This document shows positions 24,252-36,447 of a stretch of DNA of 64,000 nt, in pieces; within the stretch, counting starts at the first letter, position 1; every line of letters begins with the position of its first letter. The notes under the pieces are model-generated. The model ran no database searches. It was not told the origin of the DNA and worked only from the letters and a program-made list of their open reading frames with translations. This stretch comes from Owenia fusiformis (lineage: Eukaryota; Annelida; Polychaeta; Sabellida; Oweniidae), in the NCBI GenBank assembly GCA_903813345.2, contig CAIIXF020000006.1, forward strand, positions 4,735,096 through 4,799,095, written 5' to 3'. A program made the position numbers and the translations under genes.

Positions 24252-24876
24252 CTAAATATTGTGGCGTCTTATAGCCCAAAAATATACATCAAATCTCAAA
24301 AAGTCCGATTAAATCCCCAGTAAATGACATCTGGACACTCATTGGCACTCATTAGATCTTGTCGTGATGTCATTTGGACTCTGTGGATTGTTCTAATGTA
24401 CGCCATCCTTCTTGACCTGTGTTATTACCATGCCCTGGAAATATGAGATAAAACATGTAAAAGCATATCATATATGTGCGGCCTTAAGTCAATACATTTC
24501 CTACTTGTGTTTGTACAACATGTACAACATTTATACATTTGAACAGAGACGTATAAAATTCATGTATTTATAAGAATATTTTTTTAAATCCTATATTATT
24601 GTATGAGGCAATTGTCAAGCTCATTGCAGTAATAGGCTAGTGTTCAGAAGCCTATTCAATATTTGAACACTAAAATATAGGATTTAAATTGTCACATTAT
24701 AAACTACAGATGTAACCATAAGATTATTAGAAAGGTTAAGCAACAAAACTTCTTGCGACATAAACCGCGAATGGGAAGGGTCGAAACGCTCTCATTAATT
24801 TTTCATAAATAGAAAATAAAACAAAGAGACCACTAGCAAAAAGAAATAAATCAGTTTTAAGTTAAAGACTTACAAA

Positions 24877-25020
24877 TTACGTTTCCTCCGTTTCTAAAGT
24901 AGCACTTTTGTTCATAGTTGTTGCCGATTTCACACCTGATTTATAATGTACGTCTTTGTTTACATAACCTTTATAATTGTTTGCATTAATTGTTGTTTCA
25001 CTTGTTGTTAGTGTTGTTGT
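24877..25020 (-). CDS. candidate Thr-rich terminal exon, unrecognised
   Basis: After a good acceptor (TATTCTTTTTCAG, ending 25021) the minus strand is open for 47 codons to TAA at 24879-24877. It begins TTTLTTSETTINANNYKGYV and ends KSATLETEET. Low-complexity Thr/Ser/Lys/Asn content suits an extracellular or disordered tail, but there is no family match and no partner exon was found. GTAATTTG overlaps the stop and could be a donor instead. Confidence 0.3.
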   Translation of the reverse strand, partial: TTTLTTSETTINANNYKGYVNKDVHYKSGVKSATTMNKSATLETEET

Positions 25021-26250
25021 CTGAAAAAGAATAAAATGGGGCAGTCTATATTCATTTGAGTTCCGCTTGACCTTCCAGTTTAGAAACGATCATTCGTATG
25101 ATGGTAATAGCCAGTCTCGTGACATAAGTCCTGCGGGAGGCATCTAAGGTTCATTGTCGAGGCGGATAGGACTAGAAAACTAAATAAATCTAGAAGGGTG
25201 GGGGAGGGGGTAAAAGCCATTTCAGTTTTCTATCAGACAAAATTTAACATTTCAATTTTTGTGCAATTTTGACTCGGATCAGAATTCCTTGGAATGGTTT
25301 TAAAATAAAGAGTTTACCTAATGTTTTCTGCTTATGTTGTGCCTACTGTCACATGTTTTAATTCTACATAATTTATGTTAATATCCCAATGAAAATCCCA
25401 AATCCACGAAAGTCCTAGGCTAAGTCCACACGCGAAAAGTCCGCGATGATCATGTTTTTGGGGAGGGGGTCAAACTCAAAAGTCAAAACTAGATTTATTT
25501 AGTTTCCTATCAGACATTGAACTTCTGATGCCTCTCCTTGTGACCAGCATCATAATAGTCATTTACAGAACATTAGAAATAGATCAGATCGTGACTATGT
25601 GAAGCATCTGGAAAATTCGTTGGACCATGAGAAACTTAAATTGATTTTACACCACTTCTGGCCCGAATAATGATTCAGTTCAATAAGAAGTTACAATTCT
25701 ACTCATTTCTATAATCAAGTTGGAGTGAAATGCGATTATAAATACACAAATCAAACTTTAAATTAACAGAAATGTTAGAATACGCTTACCGGTTCAGACA
25801 AAATTGAGAGCAATGGCGGACAATGCGTTCTACGTCACATGACGACATTACTTGGAATCACAATCGATCCGTAATCGCGTCGTATGACGACTTGGTAGTT
25901 CCCTTAACAATTTGCCATATAAGGTTATAAAGGCGGTCTTTAGGTCACGTGACCGATCCACTGGCGATTGCCCGGAATAAGGTACAAAGAATCCCACTTC
26001 GTGGGGGGTCTTTGTAAAAATGCCTTCACTTCAATGTGGAATAGCTATAAAATCATTTTGTGATACCCAGAGTGTAAACTATCAGATACGGGTACACCCA
26101 AGTTGTCCAAAACCCAGTTCTCCGAAACCCATTACTCCGAAAAATATAGTCATAATTTACCAGAGAAAGGCGGGACGTACTTAAGCTATAGGCCAGTTCA
26201 ATGCCATGTGTTTGGCCAAATTAATGGCATGGACACATTCTGATGTTCAT

Positions 26251-26253
<3 letters not shown>

Positions 26254-26285
<32 letters not shown>
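26254..26285 (+). repeat. (CT)n microsatellite
   Basis: A pure CT dinucleotide run of about 32 bp inside the 26.1-28.8 kb element. Confidence 0.95.
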
Positions 26286-26288
<3 letters not shown>

Positions 26289-26479
26289 TTGAATTGCATC
26301 CATTGCATGGCATTACCAGAATGGCAGGAACGGGGGATTTATTTTACATTGAGATTCTAAAAAAGGTTATCAAAACCAGGGCCGTCAGATGGGGGGGGGG
26401 GTGCGATGGGTGCAACCGCACCCCCCTTTGTCACCCCCCAAAATAAATTTGAAAAAAAAAATTTTTTGTAATCTTTTTT

Positions 26480-27900
26480 TCATTGACTCATACACTTTGA
26501 AAGTACCCAGAAAGCACCAAATAGCATCTTAAATTGTAAAATTTTCTAGGGGTATTAGCCACCCCTCACACCCCCACAAAACAATGGAAAATTTCTAAAT
26601 TTATTTTAGAGTTTTGTCTCAGACACTTTTAAAGTGCCCAGATATCATCAAATAGCTCCTTGATATAGTTAGTGTTTCTGGGGCACTAACTCTCCCTCTT
26701 GCATCTTGCACTTGCATAACCCCCCCCCCCTCTGGCGCCCCCCCCCTTGACCCCCCCAAAAAAATAAATTGTGATTTTTCTCAAATTCTTTAATTGACTC
26801 ATAGTGCCCAGAAAGCACCAAATAGCGTCGTAAAATTGTAAAATTTTCTAGGGGGAGTGGGCCACCCCTCACACCCCAAACAAAACAATGGAAAAGTTCT
26901 GAATTTGTTTTTATGTATTGTCTCAGACACTTGCCCAGACATCATCAATTAGCTCGTTGATAAAGTTAATGATTCTCGAAGACTAACACTTACTCCTCTG
27001 GCATTCCCACTCCACCTCCCCCTCTGGCAGCCCCCCTCCCTTAACACCCCCCCCCCAAAAAAAAAATTGAGATTTTTCAAATTTTTTTATTGACTCAGAC
27101 CCTTTGAAAGTGCCCAGAAAGCACCAAATAGCATCTTAAAATTGTAAAATTTTCTTGGGAAATAGGCACATTTAGGCACAGACACTTTTAAAGTGCCCAA
27201 ACTTCATTGAATAGCACCTTGATATTGTAAATTTTGATATGGGGGACAAACACTTGCTCCCCCTCTGGCACCCCAGCCCCACCTCCCCCTCTGGCACCCC
27301 TCCCCCCTTTGACACCCCCAAAATTTGAAAAAAATTGTGATTGTTTCTCAATGTTTTTATTGACTAATACACTTTAAAAGTGCTCAGAAGCACCAAATAT
27401 CATCTTTAAATTGTAAAATTTTCTAGGAGAGTTAGCCACCCCTCACATCCCCCACAAAACAAAAGAAAATATTCTGAATTTCATGTATTGTCTCAGACAT
27501 TTTTTAAGTGCCCAGACATCATCAAATAGCACCTTGATATGGTCAACGTTTCTGGGGGACAACCCCTTGCTCCCCTACTGGGCTCCACCCCACTTCACCC
27601 TCTCATCCTCTTTGACACCCCCAAAAGAATTTGAAAAAAATTCACATTTTTCTTATTGACTCATAACGCACAGGCGTACCAGATGGTTGCAAATTCGCTC
27701 CAAATACAACCAAATTTCAAAATTTTCCTGGGGGAGAACCCCAGACCCCCCTGAATGCTCAGTATTTTATTCACTCAACTCTTATTCCCGTGGTGGTGGC
27801 GTACTACTTAGAAACTTACACTTTGAAAGTGCCCAGAAAGCACCAAATGGCATCTCAAAACTGTAAAATTTTCTAGGGGGAGTGGACCACTCCTCACCCC
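26480..27900 (+). repeat. 270-310 bp tandem repeat, poly-C rich
   Basis: Each unit carries ATTGACTCATACACTTTGAA, GTGCCCAGAAAGCACCAAAT, TTGTAAAATTTTCTAGGGGG and then runs of CCCC with CTCTGGCACCCC. Unit starts are near 26481, 26794, 27090, 27358, 27655 (degraded) and 27815. Long C runs (for example 26721-26755, 27945-27958) are mutable and may be misassembled. The array forms the core of the element at 26090-28843. Confidence 0.75.
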
Positions 27901-28843
27901 CCACAATTATTGTTAATTCCAAACCAATATAGGGAGTAACTGACCCCCCCCCCCCCCCTCTGTCTTACGCGATTTGATTTACGCGGCAAAAAATGACAAT
28001 TTTATATTCTCTTTATTAAGCTAAAAAAACGCACCCCCCTTGGAGAAAAGTGTCTTACGGGCCTGAAAACACTATATTTATTGCGGAACAGTTTATCTAT
28101 CTTCTTCAATCTCTTTTATATAGGCAAAATAAAATGAAACATTTCGAATCAGATAAAATAAGTTAATGCATAGAACTTTAAGAATAAAACAGTGTACATA
28201 AATACGTTGTCAAAATATTTTGTCGCATTTAATTTCTTAGTCTCTGTCTCTTATCAAATCGTAAAAGAACAAAACATTCGAAACTTAATCACCTGGAAAC
28301 GAAGATGGGCTGTTCTCGTATCAAAATGGATGTTCTCCCATTCGCATTCATCCTTTTGAATTTAATCTCTATTTCTCGAACGGAGTACGTAAGTGAAGAA
28401 TAAGTTTTGGTTTCAAAAGATGTACACGTCAGCTTTACTCAATAAATGCCCACTGGCTTGGGAAAGCTATTACCCCTTTTATGAACGCCCACCACCCATT
28501 GGAAAAATGTTGTTCCCTCTCGAAAGGACCATGGGCCATAAAGAAAATTGGTTTAAAAATTGTATACCCCTATGTATGTTATGTAAACACCACTTTGCAA
28601 TGAGAATAACATAATTTTAACTTTGTCTGTTTGAACATCTATATCGCCTGTATATGCCCTTGTACTTTCATCTTTTGACAGTTTTATTAAATACCAGCCC
28701 ATAAAGGAATCGTTCAGTTGATGAAATTTACTCTCAAATACACCCTTTAACAATGAAAGAGTGCTCGTTCATAGAGCTGTAAGCTGTACTTTTCGGAGAA
28801 CTGGGTTTCGGAGAATTGGGTTTCGGACAACTGGGTTGACCCC

Positions 28844-30290
28844 ATTAGATACGACAAGTTGACTTGTTCAGGTTTCTGAATTTCATATGTCATAGTCAAA
28901 GGAGGATTTGAGTTGGAAAATAGGTGTGACAGGCAAAATTTCTGGCTGCCATCTTGGATAAGAAAATATCACTGCCAGCACCATCTATCTTATATCTAAT
29001 ATTATAGAATGAAGTCCGGTAACTTAGAAAAAAGTAAATTCAAAATAATTTTTTCTCATGCCAGTGGCTTTGATCAGTGATATTCTATATTTATTTAACT
29101 TTCATATTTTTGTAACTTGTCAGAGAATTTTTTTTTAACATTTCTTGGCGATCAATAAATAGATTTGAGGTCATATCCACGAGCAGAGTTTTGGCCCAAA
29201 AAAGTAAGAAATTTGCGCTTCAAGCTCAATATCTGCAATTTGAAAGCGATTCTGACCATTGTTTTATCAAAATAATAACTGAAGTTAAAAAATAAGGTGA
29301 AATATACACCAACACAGTGATAATGATCAAACAAAAATGGGAGTCCAAACCGGAAGTCAAAAGAGTAACCGCACTTTCAGTCTTATATTGAATAATGAAG
29401 ATTGATAGTGGTGGAAAATATGCAGAAATTATATGCTTAGATTTACCAATTTTGTTTTAGGAGTTCAGGTCATTGGTTTACTTCTATATAAATTGCAATA
29501 ATGATAATATTAAAGAGATGCAATTCAGGATTATAGTGCTCTTTGCAGATTTAAAATTGAACTAATGGTTGCAAAGTTATTGCAAAAATGAATTTTCATT
29601 GTTTTACAAGAGTATCCAGACATCAGGGAGGAAATAAGTCCAAAATATGAGGATTTTTAGAACAAAATGTCTTCACTTCAATCAGGAATATCTATGGATG
29701 TCAACTGTAAAATCATTTTGTGACACCCAGAGTGTAAACTATTCGATACAACAACTTGATTTGTTAAGATTTCTTAATTCCATACTCATAATCAAGGTGG
29801 CCACCATCTTGGATGAGTAAATATGCGAAAATATGCTTATTTTTACATATTTTGTTGGTTTTTCTGTCATAATATTGCAAAAATTAAAAAAAATGAAGTA
29901 AATAAACATAGAATCGTAGGTGACAAAGTGCATCTATTTTGAAAAAATAACACATGACATAGTAAGTTGGCATATAATAGCTGTAATTGCATAATTTTGA
30001 GGTTGTCCGGACTGAACCCAGAAGTGACTGAACCCCCTAATGTTAGTCTTAGGTTTAGACACAGTGAGTAGCAATGAACAACGTATAGATGGCGCATTTT
30101 CGCAGGAAATTTCTGTGAGTTAAAAATGTTGTCCTCATATTTATAGGTATCTGAATTTCTATCACAGGTCATCATTCTGCGAAGGAAAAACAAGATTAGT
30201 GATGCATCAAAATACAAGACTTTGAGAGCCATGTTAGATTTTTAAACTATGGCTCTCCAACGGATCAATGGATAGCTGAATAATATTGAC
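28844..30290. other. older dispersed repeat and unannotated DNA
   Basis: 29665-29830 is a second copy of the repeat into which the 2.75 kb element inserted (shared TGTGAYACCCAGAGTGTAAA, CCATCTTGGAT). No gene is recognisable. Confidence 0.5.
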
Positions 30291-30298
30291 CTTTAAAC

Positions 30299-30755
30299 TA
30301 GTGTTGTCGCGATGTGCCATTATCGTACATCGATGCATCGGCAATTTTCAGTAGTAAACATCGATGCACATCGCGATGTACATCGAGAAAAAGTTCGAGA
30401 AAAGTGCACTGAAATACCGAACGCTAATGCACTAAAATATCGAACAGAACATATTAATAAGAGTAAGCTGGTACATCCGTGAACATAGTAACGGTGAAAT
30501 GAAAGTAAAGTAATTTTTTTTAGATTAATGGTTCATTTCGACTAGCTAAAACAGTTTTAAAGCGAAAGAATATCAGAAAACATTTGAAAATGAAATAAGA
30601 CATGAAAAAAGGTAAGCAATTTGCGTCAAAATAAGATAAGAAAGGGCGATTTTTAGCAAATTAAAATTTTTTAAAAACATTGATGTTTTGTTTCAGACAT
30701 CGATGCATCGCCAGAACCAGCTTTGGCGATGTATCGATTAATCGCGACAACATTA
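30299..30755. mobile_element. hAT-type MITE with 8-bp target duplication
   Basis: The perfect 8-bp repeat CTTTAAAC stands at 30291-30298 and 30756-30763. The ends TAGTGTTGTCGCGAT and ATCGCGACAACATTA are inverted repeats differing at one or two bases. Subterminal ACATCGATGCATCG words occur in both ends. The 8-bp TSD and TAGNG-type end are diagnostic of hAT. 457 bp, no coding. Confidence 0.9.
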
Positions 30756-30783
30756 CTTTAAACACGAATTAATGTGATCAGCA

Positions 30784-31164
30784 GCTTACTTTTGTTCTCT
30801 AACTGTGTCCTACATCAGTATCATCCATCCTTGCAAGTAACGGAGCGCTGAAGTACCTCCTTTTCAATCAAGACTTATAATTATTAACGGAGTGAATGTT
30901 TTCTCTGCCCAATTCCAATATGGTTTTTTTGCTTGGACATTTTTGTAAATCTCCAGAGGTTGTCCAAACCTACCTCATTCTCAAATTTCATTTCGTTAGT
31001 TGCATATCTCACTACCTAACAAACCGCCATATTGGAAATGGGTCGACAAAACATTCACTTGAAAAACAATTTACAAGTCTTGATCAAAGAAGTTTTTCAG
31101 CGCTCCAATACTTGCAGGGATGGATGATACTGATGTAGGATTCAGTTAGACACCAAAAGTGAGC
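30784..31164. mobile_element. foldback MITE
   Basis: Arms of about 150 bp pair from GCTTACTTTTG / CAAAAGTGAGC inward, through CTACATCAGTATCATCCATC, to CCATATTGG near the centre. It lies only about 20 bp from the hAT MITE. Boundaries are approximate and the TSD was not resolved. Confidence 0.7.
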
Positions 31165-31920
31165 GGTTGATGACATTATTCATGTTTTAAAGGTCACTTA
31201 TTCAGCAGTCCAGTGCGCCGTGGGAAAGCTATTATATCAAAATCCACATAGCTTTGCAGGATAATAACAAGAGGCCACACATTTGTCAGCTAACCAGAAG
31301 TGCCATTTAAAGTATAAATTATTTTTAGAATGTTTCATATGAGATTTTACTGTGGTCCTTTGCTTACTTTGGTGCCATTTACACACAAGCCAATTGACTG
31401 TACAGGGGATGGTCTTGCGTGAGATAATTTTTGGGGTACACCAGAATATAAATACTCCCCAAAGTCCACGTCGGTGTCATATTATTTTGTAGTTTGTAAA
31501 ATGTGTTGAGTTGTTTTCTTACCTTCCGATACCCCATCACAGTCCCAGTACATCAGAGGATCATTAGTTGCAAATGGACTGCAAAAGAACTTCTGCCAAA
31601 TTACGTAGTAGTGATGTGTCTTAATTACAAAATGTAAAATTTTTATTGGTGCATCTCAAATATTTTATGAATTAGAATAAAAATTTCAGGATTGTGAGAC
31701 AACTCTGGATTAATTTTTTAACAAAATATTAATGTAATTAGAGTAATTAAATACCTGCATTATGTTTTCTGTTTTTCAGTTGTGATACATCCGATGTAGT
31801 TTAATTATGTTGTAAATAATTGTTGTAGGAACCACACTCCAGTAGGATCTTAAGATTCTGTATGTAAAGGTATGCTGGATCCACTCCTGCAGGTGAAAAA
31901 TACAAGATTTAAAGAGAAAT

Positions 31921-31959
31921 ATGGATGAAGTTGATGCTAGATCCCCTTCTGAATCAGAG
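31921..31959 (+). CDS. candidate first coding exon (MDEVDARSPSESE)
   Basis: ATG in a good animal context (A at -3, G at +4) opens 13 codons, MDEVDARSPSESE, ending at the donor GAG|GTAAAA in phase 0. The next plausible phase-0 acceptor downstream on the + strand is at 34007, giving a two-exon protein of 40 residues; linkage to the Mab-21-like genes further on is an alternative. There is no homology evidence. Confidence 0.35.
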
Positions 31960-32390
31960 GTAAAAGTTTTTGCTAATATTCAATAAATGGGAGATTTACT
32001 TCATTGATTTCAAGAAAAGTGGGCATGAGGGAGGATACCTCTTTGATAACTACTTTTGCCAAAAACATTCACACTTTGACCTGGCCTCGTAAATAATCAA
32101 TCTGAAGTATACAAACTATTATATACCTACTATATGAACACACATAAGAATGACACAGTAGTTGTGGGAGTTACGTGTAGGCTTATTGTCTGCATACTTA
32201 GGTGTGTGTTAATGCCATATATGGTAAGCGTCAAATTCCCATGCAGATAAAATGAAATAAAATTTATTTTGACCAATCACAAACTAGCAATTCTAAAATT
32301 TAAATCAGTAGTTTTTATCGTACCTAACAAAAGGTACGATATTGTAGTCAGCTTGACGGGTGGGAGGCGGGTGGCGTCTCACTTTTCAGC

Positions 32391-33400
32391 TTGTCTACAG
32401 GTTTCCACCCAAACCATTTGAGGGATTCATCTGAAATTTTCAGGGATGTTTCTACATATCAACGTCAAGAACTGATTAGTTTTTGGGCATTCTGGGTAAA
32501 TCTAAAGGTGGCCATTTTGGATTTTCCGTCCTAAAATCTTCACTTTCAAGACTTGTCTACAGGTTTCCAGCCAAACCATTTGAGGGATTCATCTGAAATT
32601 TTCAGGGATGTTTCTACATATCAACGTCAAGATCTGATTAGCTTTTGGGCATTCTGGGTAAATCTTAAGGTGGCCATTTTGGATTTTCCGTCCTAAAATC
32701 TTCACTTTCAAGACTTGTCTACAGGTTTCCAGCCAAATCATTTGAGGGATTCATCTGAAATTTTCAGGGATGTTTCTACATATCAACGTCAAGAACTGAT
32801 TAGTTTTTGGGCATTCTGGGTAAATTTTAAGTGGGCCATTTTGGATTTTCCGTCCTAAAATCTTCACTTTCAAGACTTGTCTACAGGTTTTCAGCCAAAC
32901 CATTTGAGGGATTCATCTGAAATTTTCAGGGATGTTTCTACATATCAACGTCAAGAACTGATTAGTTTTTGGGTATTCTGGGTAAATTTTAAGGTGGCCA
33001 TTTTGGATTTTCCGTCCTAAAATCTTTACTTTCAAGACTTGTCTACAGGTATCCAGCCAAACCTTTTGAGGGATTCATCTGAAATTTTCAGGGATGTTTC
33101 AACATATCAACGTCAAGAATTGATTAGTTTTTGGGCATTCTGGTTAAATTTTAAGGTGGCCATTTTGGATTTTCTGTCCTAAAATCTTCACTTTCAAGAC
33201 TTGTCTACAGATTTTCAGCTAAACCATTTGAGGGATTCATCTGAAATTTTCAGGGATGTTTCTACATATCAAAGTCAAGAACTGATTGGTTTTTGGGCAT
33301 TCTGGGTAAATTTTAAGGTGGCCATTTTAGATTTTCCGTCCTAAAATCTTCACTTTCAAGACTTGTCTACAGGTTTCCAGCCAAACCGTTCAAATTTTTA
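32391..33400 (+). repeat. 162-bp satellite, block 1
   Basis: TTGTCTACAGGTTTCCAGCC recurs at 32391, 32553, 32715, 32877, 33039, 33201 and 33363, exactly 162 bp apart. Each unit also carries TTCAGGGATGTTTCTACATA and GGTGGCCATTTTGGATTTTC. The copies differ by a few percent and keep the period without indels. Confidence 0.95.
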
Positions 33401-33531
33401 CATATGTTACACAGTGATAAGTTCTAAAGCTGATTAACTTTTCTGTGGCCATCTTGCTTTCTTGGTCAATAAGACCACAATGCTGTGTTTTAGGTACGAT
33501 ATTGTTCACGTCTGTGCCTTTTTTATGTTAA

Positions 33532-33658
33532 AATAACAAATTGATTTTATTCTTGCAATATTTTGATTTATTCTTTAAATCCATTGAAAAATCAGTTGCT
33601 TGAAAAAGATTTAAAGAATAAATCGAAATATTGCAAAACTAAATCAATTTGTTACTAA
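33532..33658. repeat. inverted repeat, arms about 50 bp
   Basis: AAATTGATTTTATTCTTGCA at the left pairs with an inverse copy ending near 33650 (TGCAAAACTAAATCAATTT), with a loop around AAAAATCAGTTGC. It is AT-rich, perhaps a MITE. Confidence 0.5.
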
Positions 33659-34006
33659 AATTTTAAGATGAATAAAATGCCAGAAATTACTTTTGGATGC
33701 CGTAAGGCGGAACATATTCTAAAGCATATTTCCTCTTGTCACAAAGATTCTAGAATTGATCATTTATAAAACCCAAAATTTGAAAATATGATAAAGCATG
33801 TTGTCAAGAACAATTTTGACCATAATTTATAATGACACTAGTGATCTATAAAATCATATTTATTTCGCAGTTTTTTGGCAAACATTTCCATATTTAGAAT
33901 TATTCGAATGCCATTCCCCCTGTAAGTATTCATGCACGACCATAATCCAATGAAACGTATCATTCCTTCTATTATTCATCATATTTTTGTTTTGAATTTC
34001 AAATAG

Positions 34007-34090
34007 AGATCCATGACTGCTGGATATCGATTCAGAAAGCGCATTAGAAATGATGAGAGGCAGATGTACCTTGTGAACCTACATTTCTGA
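34007..34090 (+). CDS. candidate last exon of a 40-residue protein
   Basis: The acceptor GAATTTCAAATAG (ending 34006) opens 27 codons in phase 0, RSMTAGYRFRKRIRNDERQM then YLVNLHF, then TGA at 34088. AATAAA follows at once at 34091-34096. The phase agrees with the exon at 31921-31959. The product would be a small, strongly charged (acidic then basic) protein. It could instead be the last exon of a different gene. Confidence 0.35.
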   Translation, partial: RSMTAGYRFRKRIRNDERQMYLVNLHF

Positions 34091-34096
34091 AATAAA

Positions 34097-35305
34097 GATA
34101 AGACCATTCACCAGTTCACAAATGTACCATTGTACTATTGTACAAAACTTCTTTTATATTACTGACTATCTCAGTATTGGTTAAAACCAACAAATCAGTT
34201 CGTTTACTTTCAAGCTGCCTGTACTATTGAATAATTTACATTGCCCGTATCCTGTATTGTTCAACTTCACTATTCTGTGACTTGGTTCTTCACTAATTTA
34301 CCATCCAAACTGAGTGAATAACAATATTGACTCACCCTTACTCGTCACTTTCTAAGCTATGTATATTGCAGTCATTTTACTCAGCAGTGGCCTGGGTGAA
34401 AGTCAAAAATCTCGGCAAGCAAGATCAAGGTAGGGTAGTGTGATGTAGCATAAAATCTAAAAAGAAAATGCAGAGGGCAAACAATGCTCGTAAGGTGTGC
34501 CTAGATTACGCAAAATGAATCTTGAGTTGTGATATTTATTTTGGAACAAATACTTGGAGCCAACTACACTACATGCACTATAATAAGTTATCTTTTGCTT
34601 CTTGACTTTTTTAAAATTACTTAATTTAGACCACATCCTGTAGGGTGTTGTTAAGATAATAAATGGAGGATTGTGAATGTGGCATAATATCTCTGTCAAA
34701 CTACGACAAATCTAATTTTGTAGTAACAACGCCAAAAAGGTGACTTATAATGATTTAAAAACTATATCAGGACACAAAAATGAGCCAGCTCAAAAATATT
34801 TACTATTTTGACTTAAGACTGAAGTAAATGCCCTACCTTATGACTATAGTAACAATGGATTTCCAAAACACCTGTCATTGTTTCAGCTTGATTTTCTTTT
34901 GTGATGTATTTATAAGAGCTTCGTGTTTTTTTGTTACTTAAACTGATAAGGGTTTCTTAGAATAAAATTTCACGTCATAAGGAAGTAAGTTATATAGAAC
35001 TACATGTAGTCATGATAGTTAATTATTAACATTAGATGTTCAAAAATTGAAATGTCAGGAATAGTTTTTAACAGCTCACATGACCTCAGAGTTACACTCC
35101 CCTCCATAAGTTTGGCAACCTTAGCTTCCTCATTGAACTACGTGTTAAAGCCTGTTTACCTTTGAATTTTTTTATTTACTTAACCTGCAATGAAAATACT
35201 TATGCTATTGATGGAAATGAAATTTTACTTTATTTCCAATACCTCCAAATTTTCTCAATTTTTTCCATTTTGGATTTTCCGTCCTAAAATCTTGTCTGTC
35301 AAGGC
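34097..35305. other. AT-rich DNA between satellite blocks
   Basis: No gene or strong repeat is recognised here. Confidence 0.4.
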
Positions 35306-35800
35306 TTGTCTACAGGTTTCCAGCCAAACCATTTGAGGGATTCATTTAAAATTCTCAGGGATGTTTCTACCTATGAAAGTTTAGAACTGATTAGTTTTTT
35401 GGCATTCTGGGTAAATATTAAGGCAGCCATTTTGGATTTTCCGTCCTAAAATCTTGTCTGTCAAGGATTGTCTACAGGTTTCCAGCCAAACTGTTTGAGG
35501 GATTTATTTGAAATTCTCAGGGATGTTTCTACCTATGAAAGTTTAGAACTGATTAGTTTTACGGCATTCTGGGTAGATGTTAAGGCAGCCATTTTTTATT
35601 TTCCGTCCTAAAATCCTGTCTGTCAAGGCTTGTCTACAGGTTTCCAGCCAAACCGTTTGAGGCATTCATTTGAAATTCTCAGGGATCTTTCTACCTATTA
35701 AAGTTTAGAACTGATTAGTTTTTCGGCATTCTTGGTAAATGTTAAGGCGGCCATTTTGGATTTTTCGTCCTAAAATCATGTCTGTGAAGGCTTGTTTTAA
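35306..35800 (+). repeat. 162-bp satellite, block 2
   Basis: The same unit as at 32391-33400 in a diverged subtype (CTACCTATGAAAGTTTAGAA, AAGGCAGCCATTTT). Starts at 35306, 35468, 35630 and 35792 are again exactly 162 bp apart. A further degraded copy lies at about 36000-36130. Confidence 0.9.
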
Positions 35801-36447
35801 AAAATAAAAAAAGAATTTCCCATCGAGAGCAATGTTAAATTAAAATATTTTTTTGAAATAACTAAACGGTCACTCTTTCCAATTTTCACATATTTTGTAA
35901 TACATCAGTATATCTTTTACCAGGATTTTTTTAGGAAAATCTGAATTGTAGAAAAAAGCTGACACACTGTGAAGTAATACCTTAAACGTGTCTCTTGAGT
36001 GTTGTTTACAGGTTTCATGGATTCATCCTAAAATTTTAGAGATCTTTCTATGGAAAGTTTAGAACTGATTAGTTTTTAGGCAGTCTGGGTAAATGTTAAG
36101 GTGGCCATTTTAAATTTTCCATCCTGAAAAGTGTATTCTGTTCAAGGATGCGATTCTGTTCACCCTTTGGCTTTGTTTATACACTATGTTGCAATCTTAG
36201 TAAATTTTTTTTTTAAAAGTGTATTGATGTTTTTTAGATGAAAACACAAGCGAAATGCATGAAAAAACTCCCCCAATCCATTCTAAAAACAACCTGTGGT
36301 CCTTTGAGGGGACATTGGTAACAAGAAAATCAATGGTAAATTAATGGTAAAATACTCCTTAAATATGAGCAACAGTGTATCTTTATGCAAATGGACCTTT
36401 TAAAACTTGTCAAGATTGAATACTTCATTTCACATTTGCAATTTACA

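Larger units (their letters stand above)
26090..28843. mobile_element. 2.75 kb C-rich element with TIRs of about 55 bp
   Basis: The left end (26090-26143, GGGTACACCCAAGTTGTCC then AACCCAGTTCTCCGAAACCCA) is the inverse of the right end (28788-28843). Both are built from a short direct repeat of CCAGTTCTCCGAAAC. ATCAGATAC (26081-26089) and ATTAGATAC (28844-28852) look like a 9-bp target duplication with one change. Flanking sequence on both sides matches an uninterrupted paralogue at 29665-29830. The interior contains about six copies of a 270-310 bp unit and no transposase, so it is non-autonomous. Confidence 0.8.

Noticed and set aside
36385-36447. Upstream ATG for Mab-21-like copy A
   Set aside because: The extra 21 residues are not conserved in copy B, and the ATG at 36448 has the better context and is shared.
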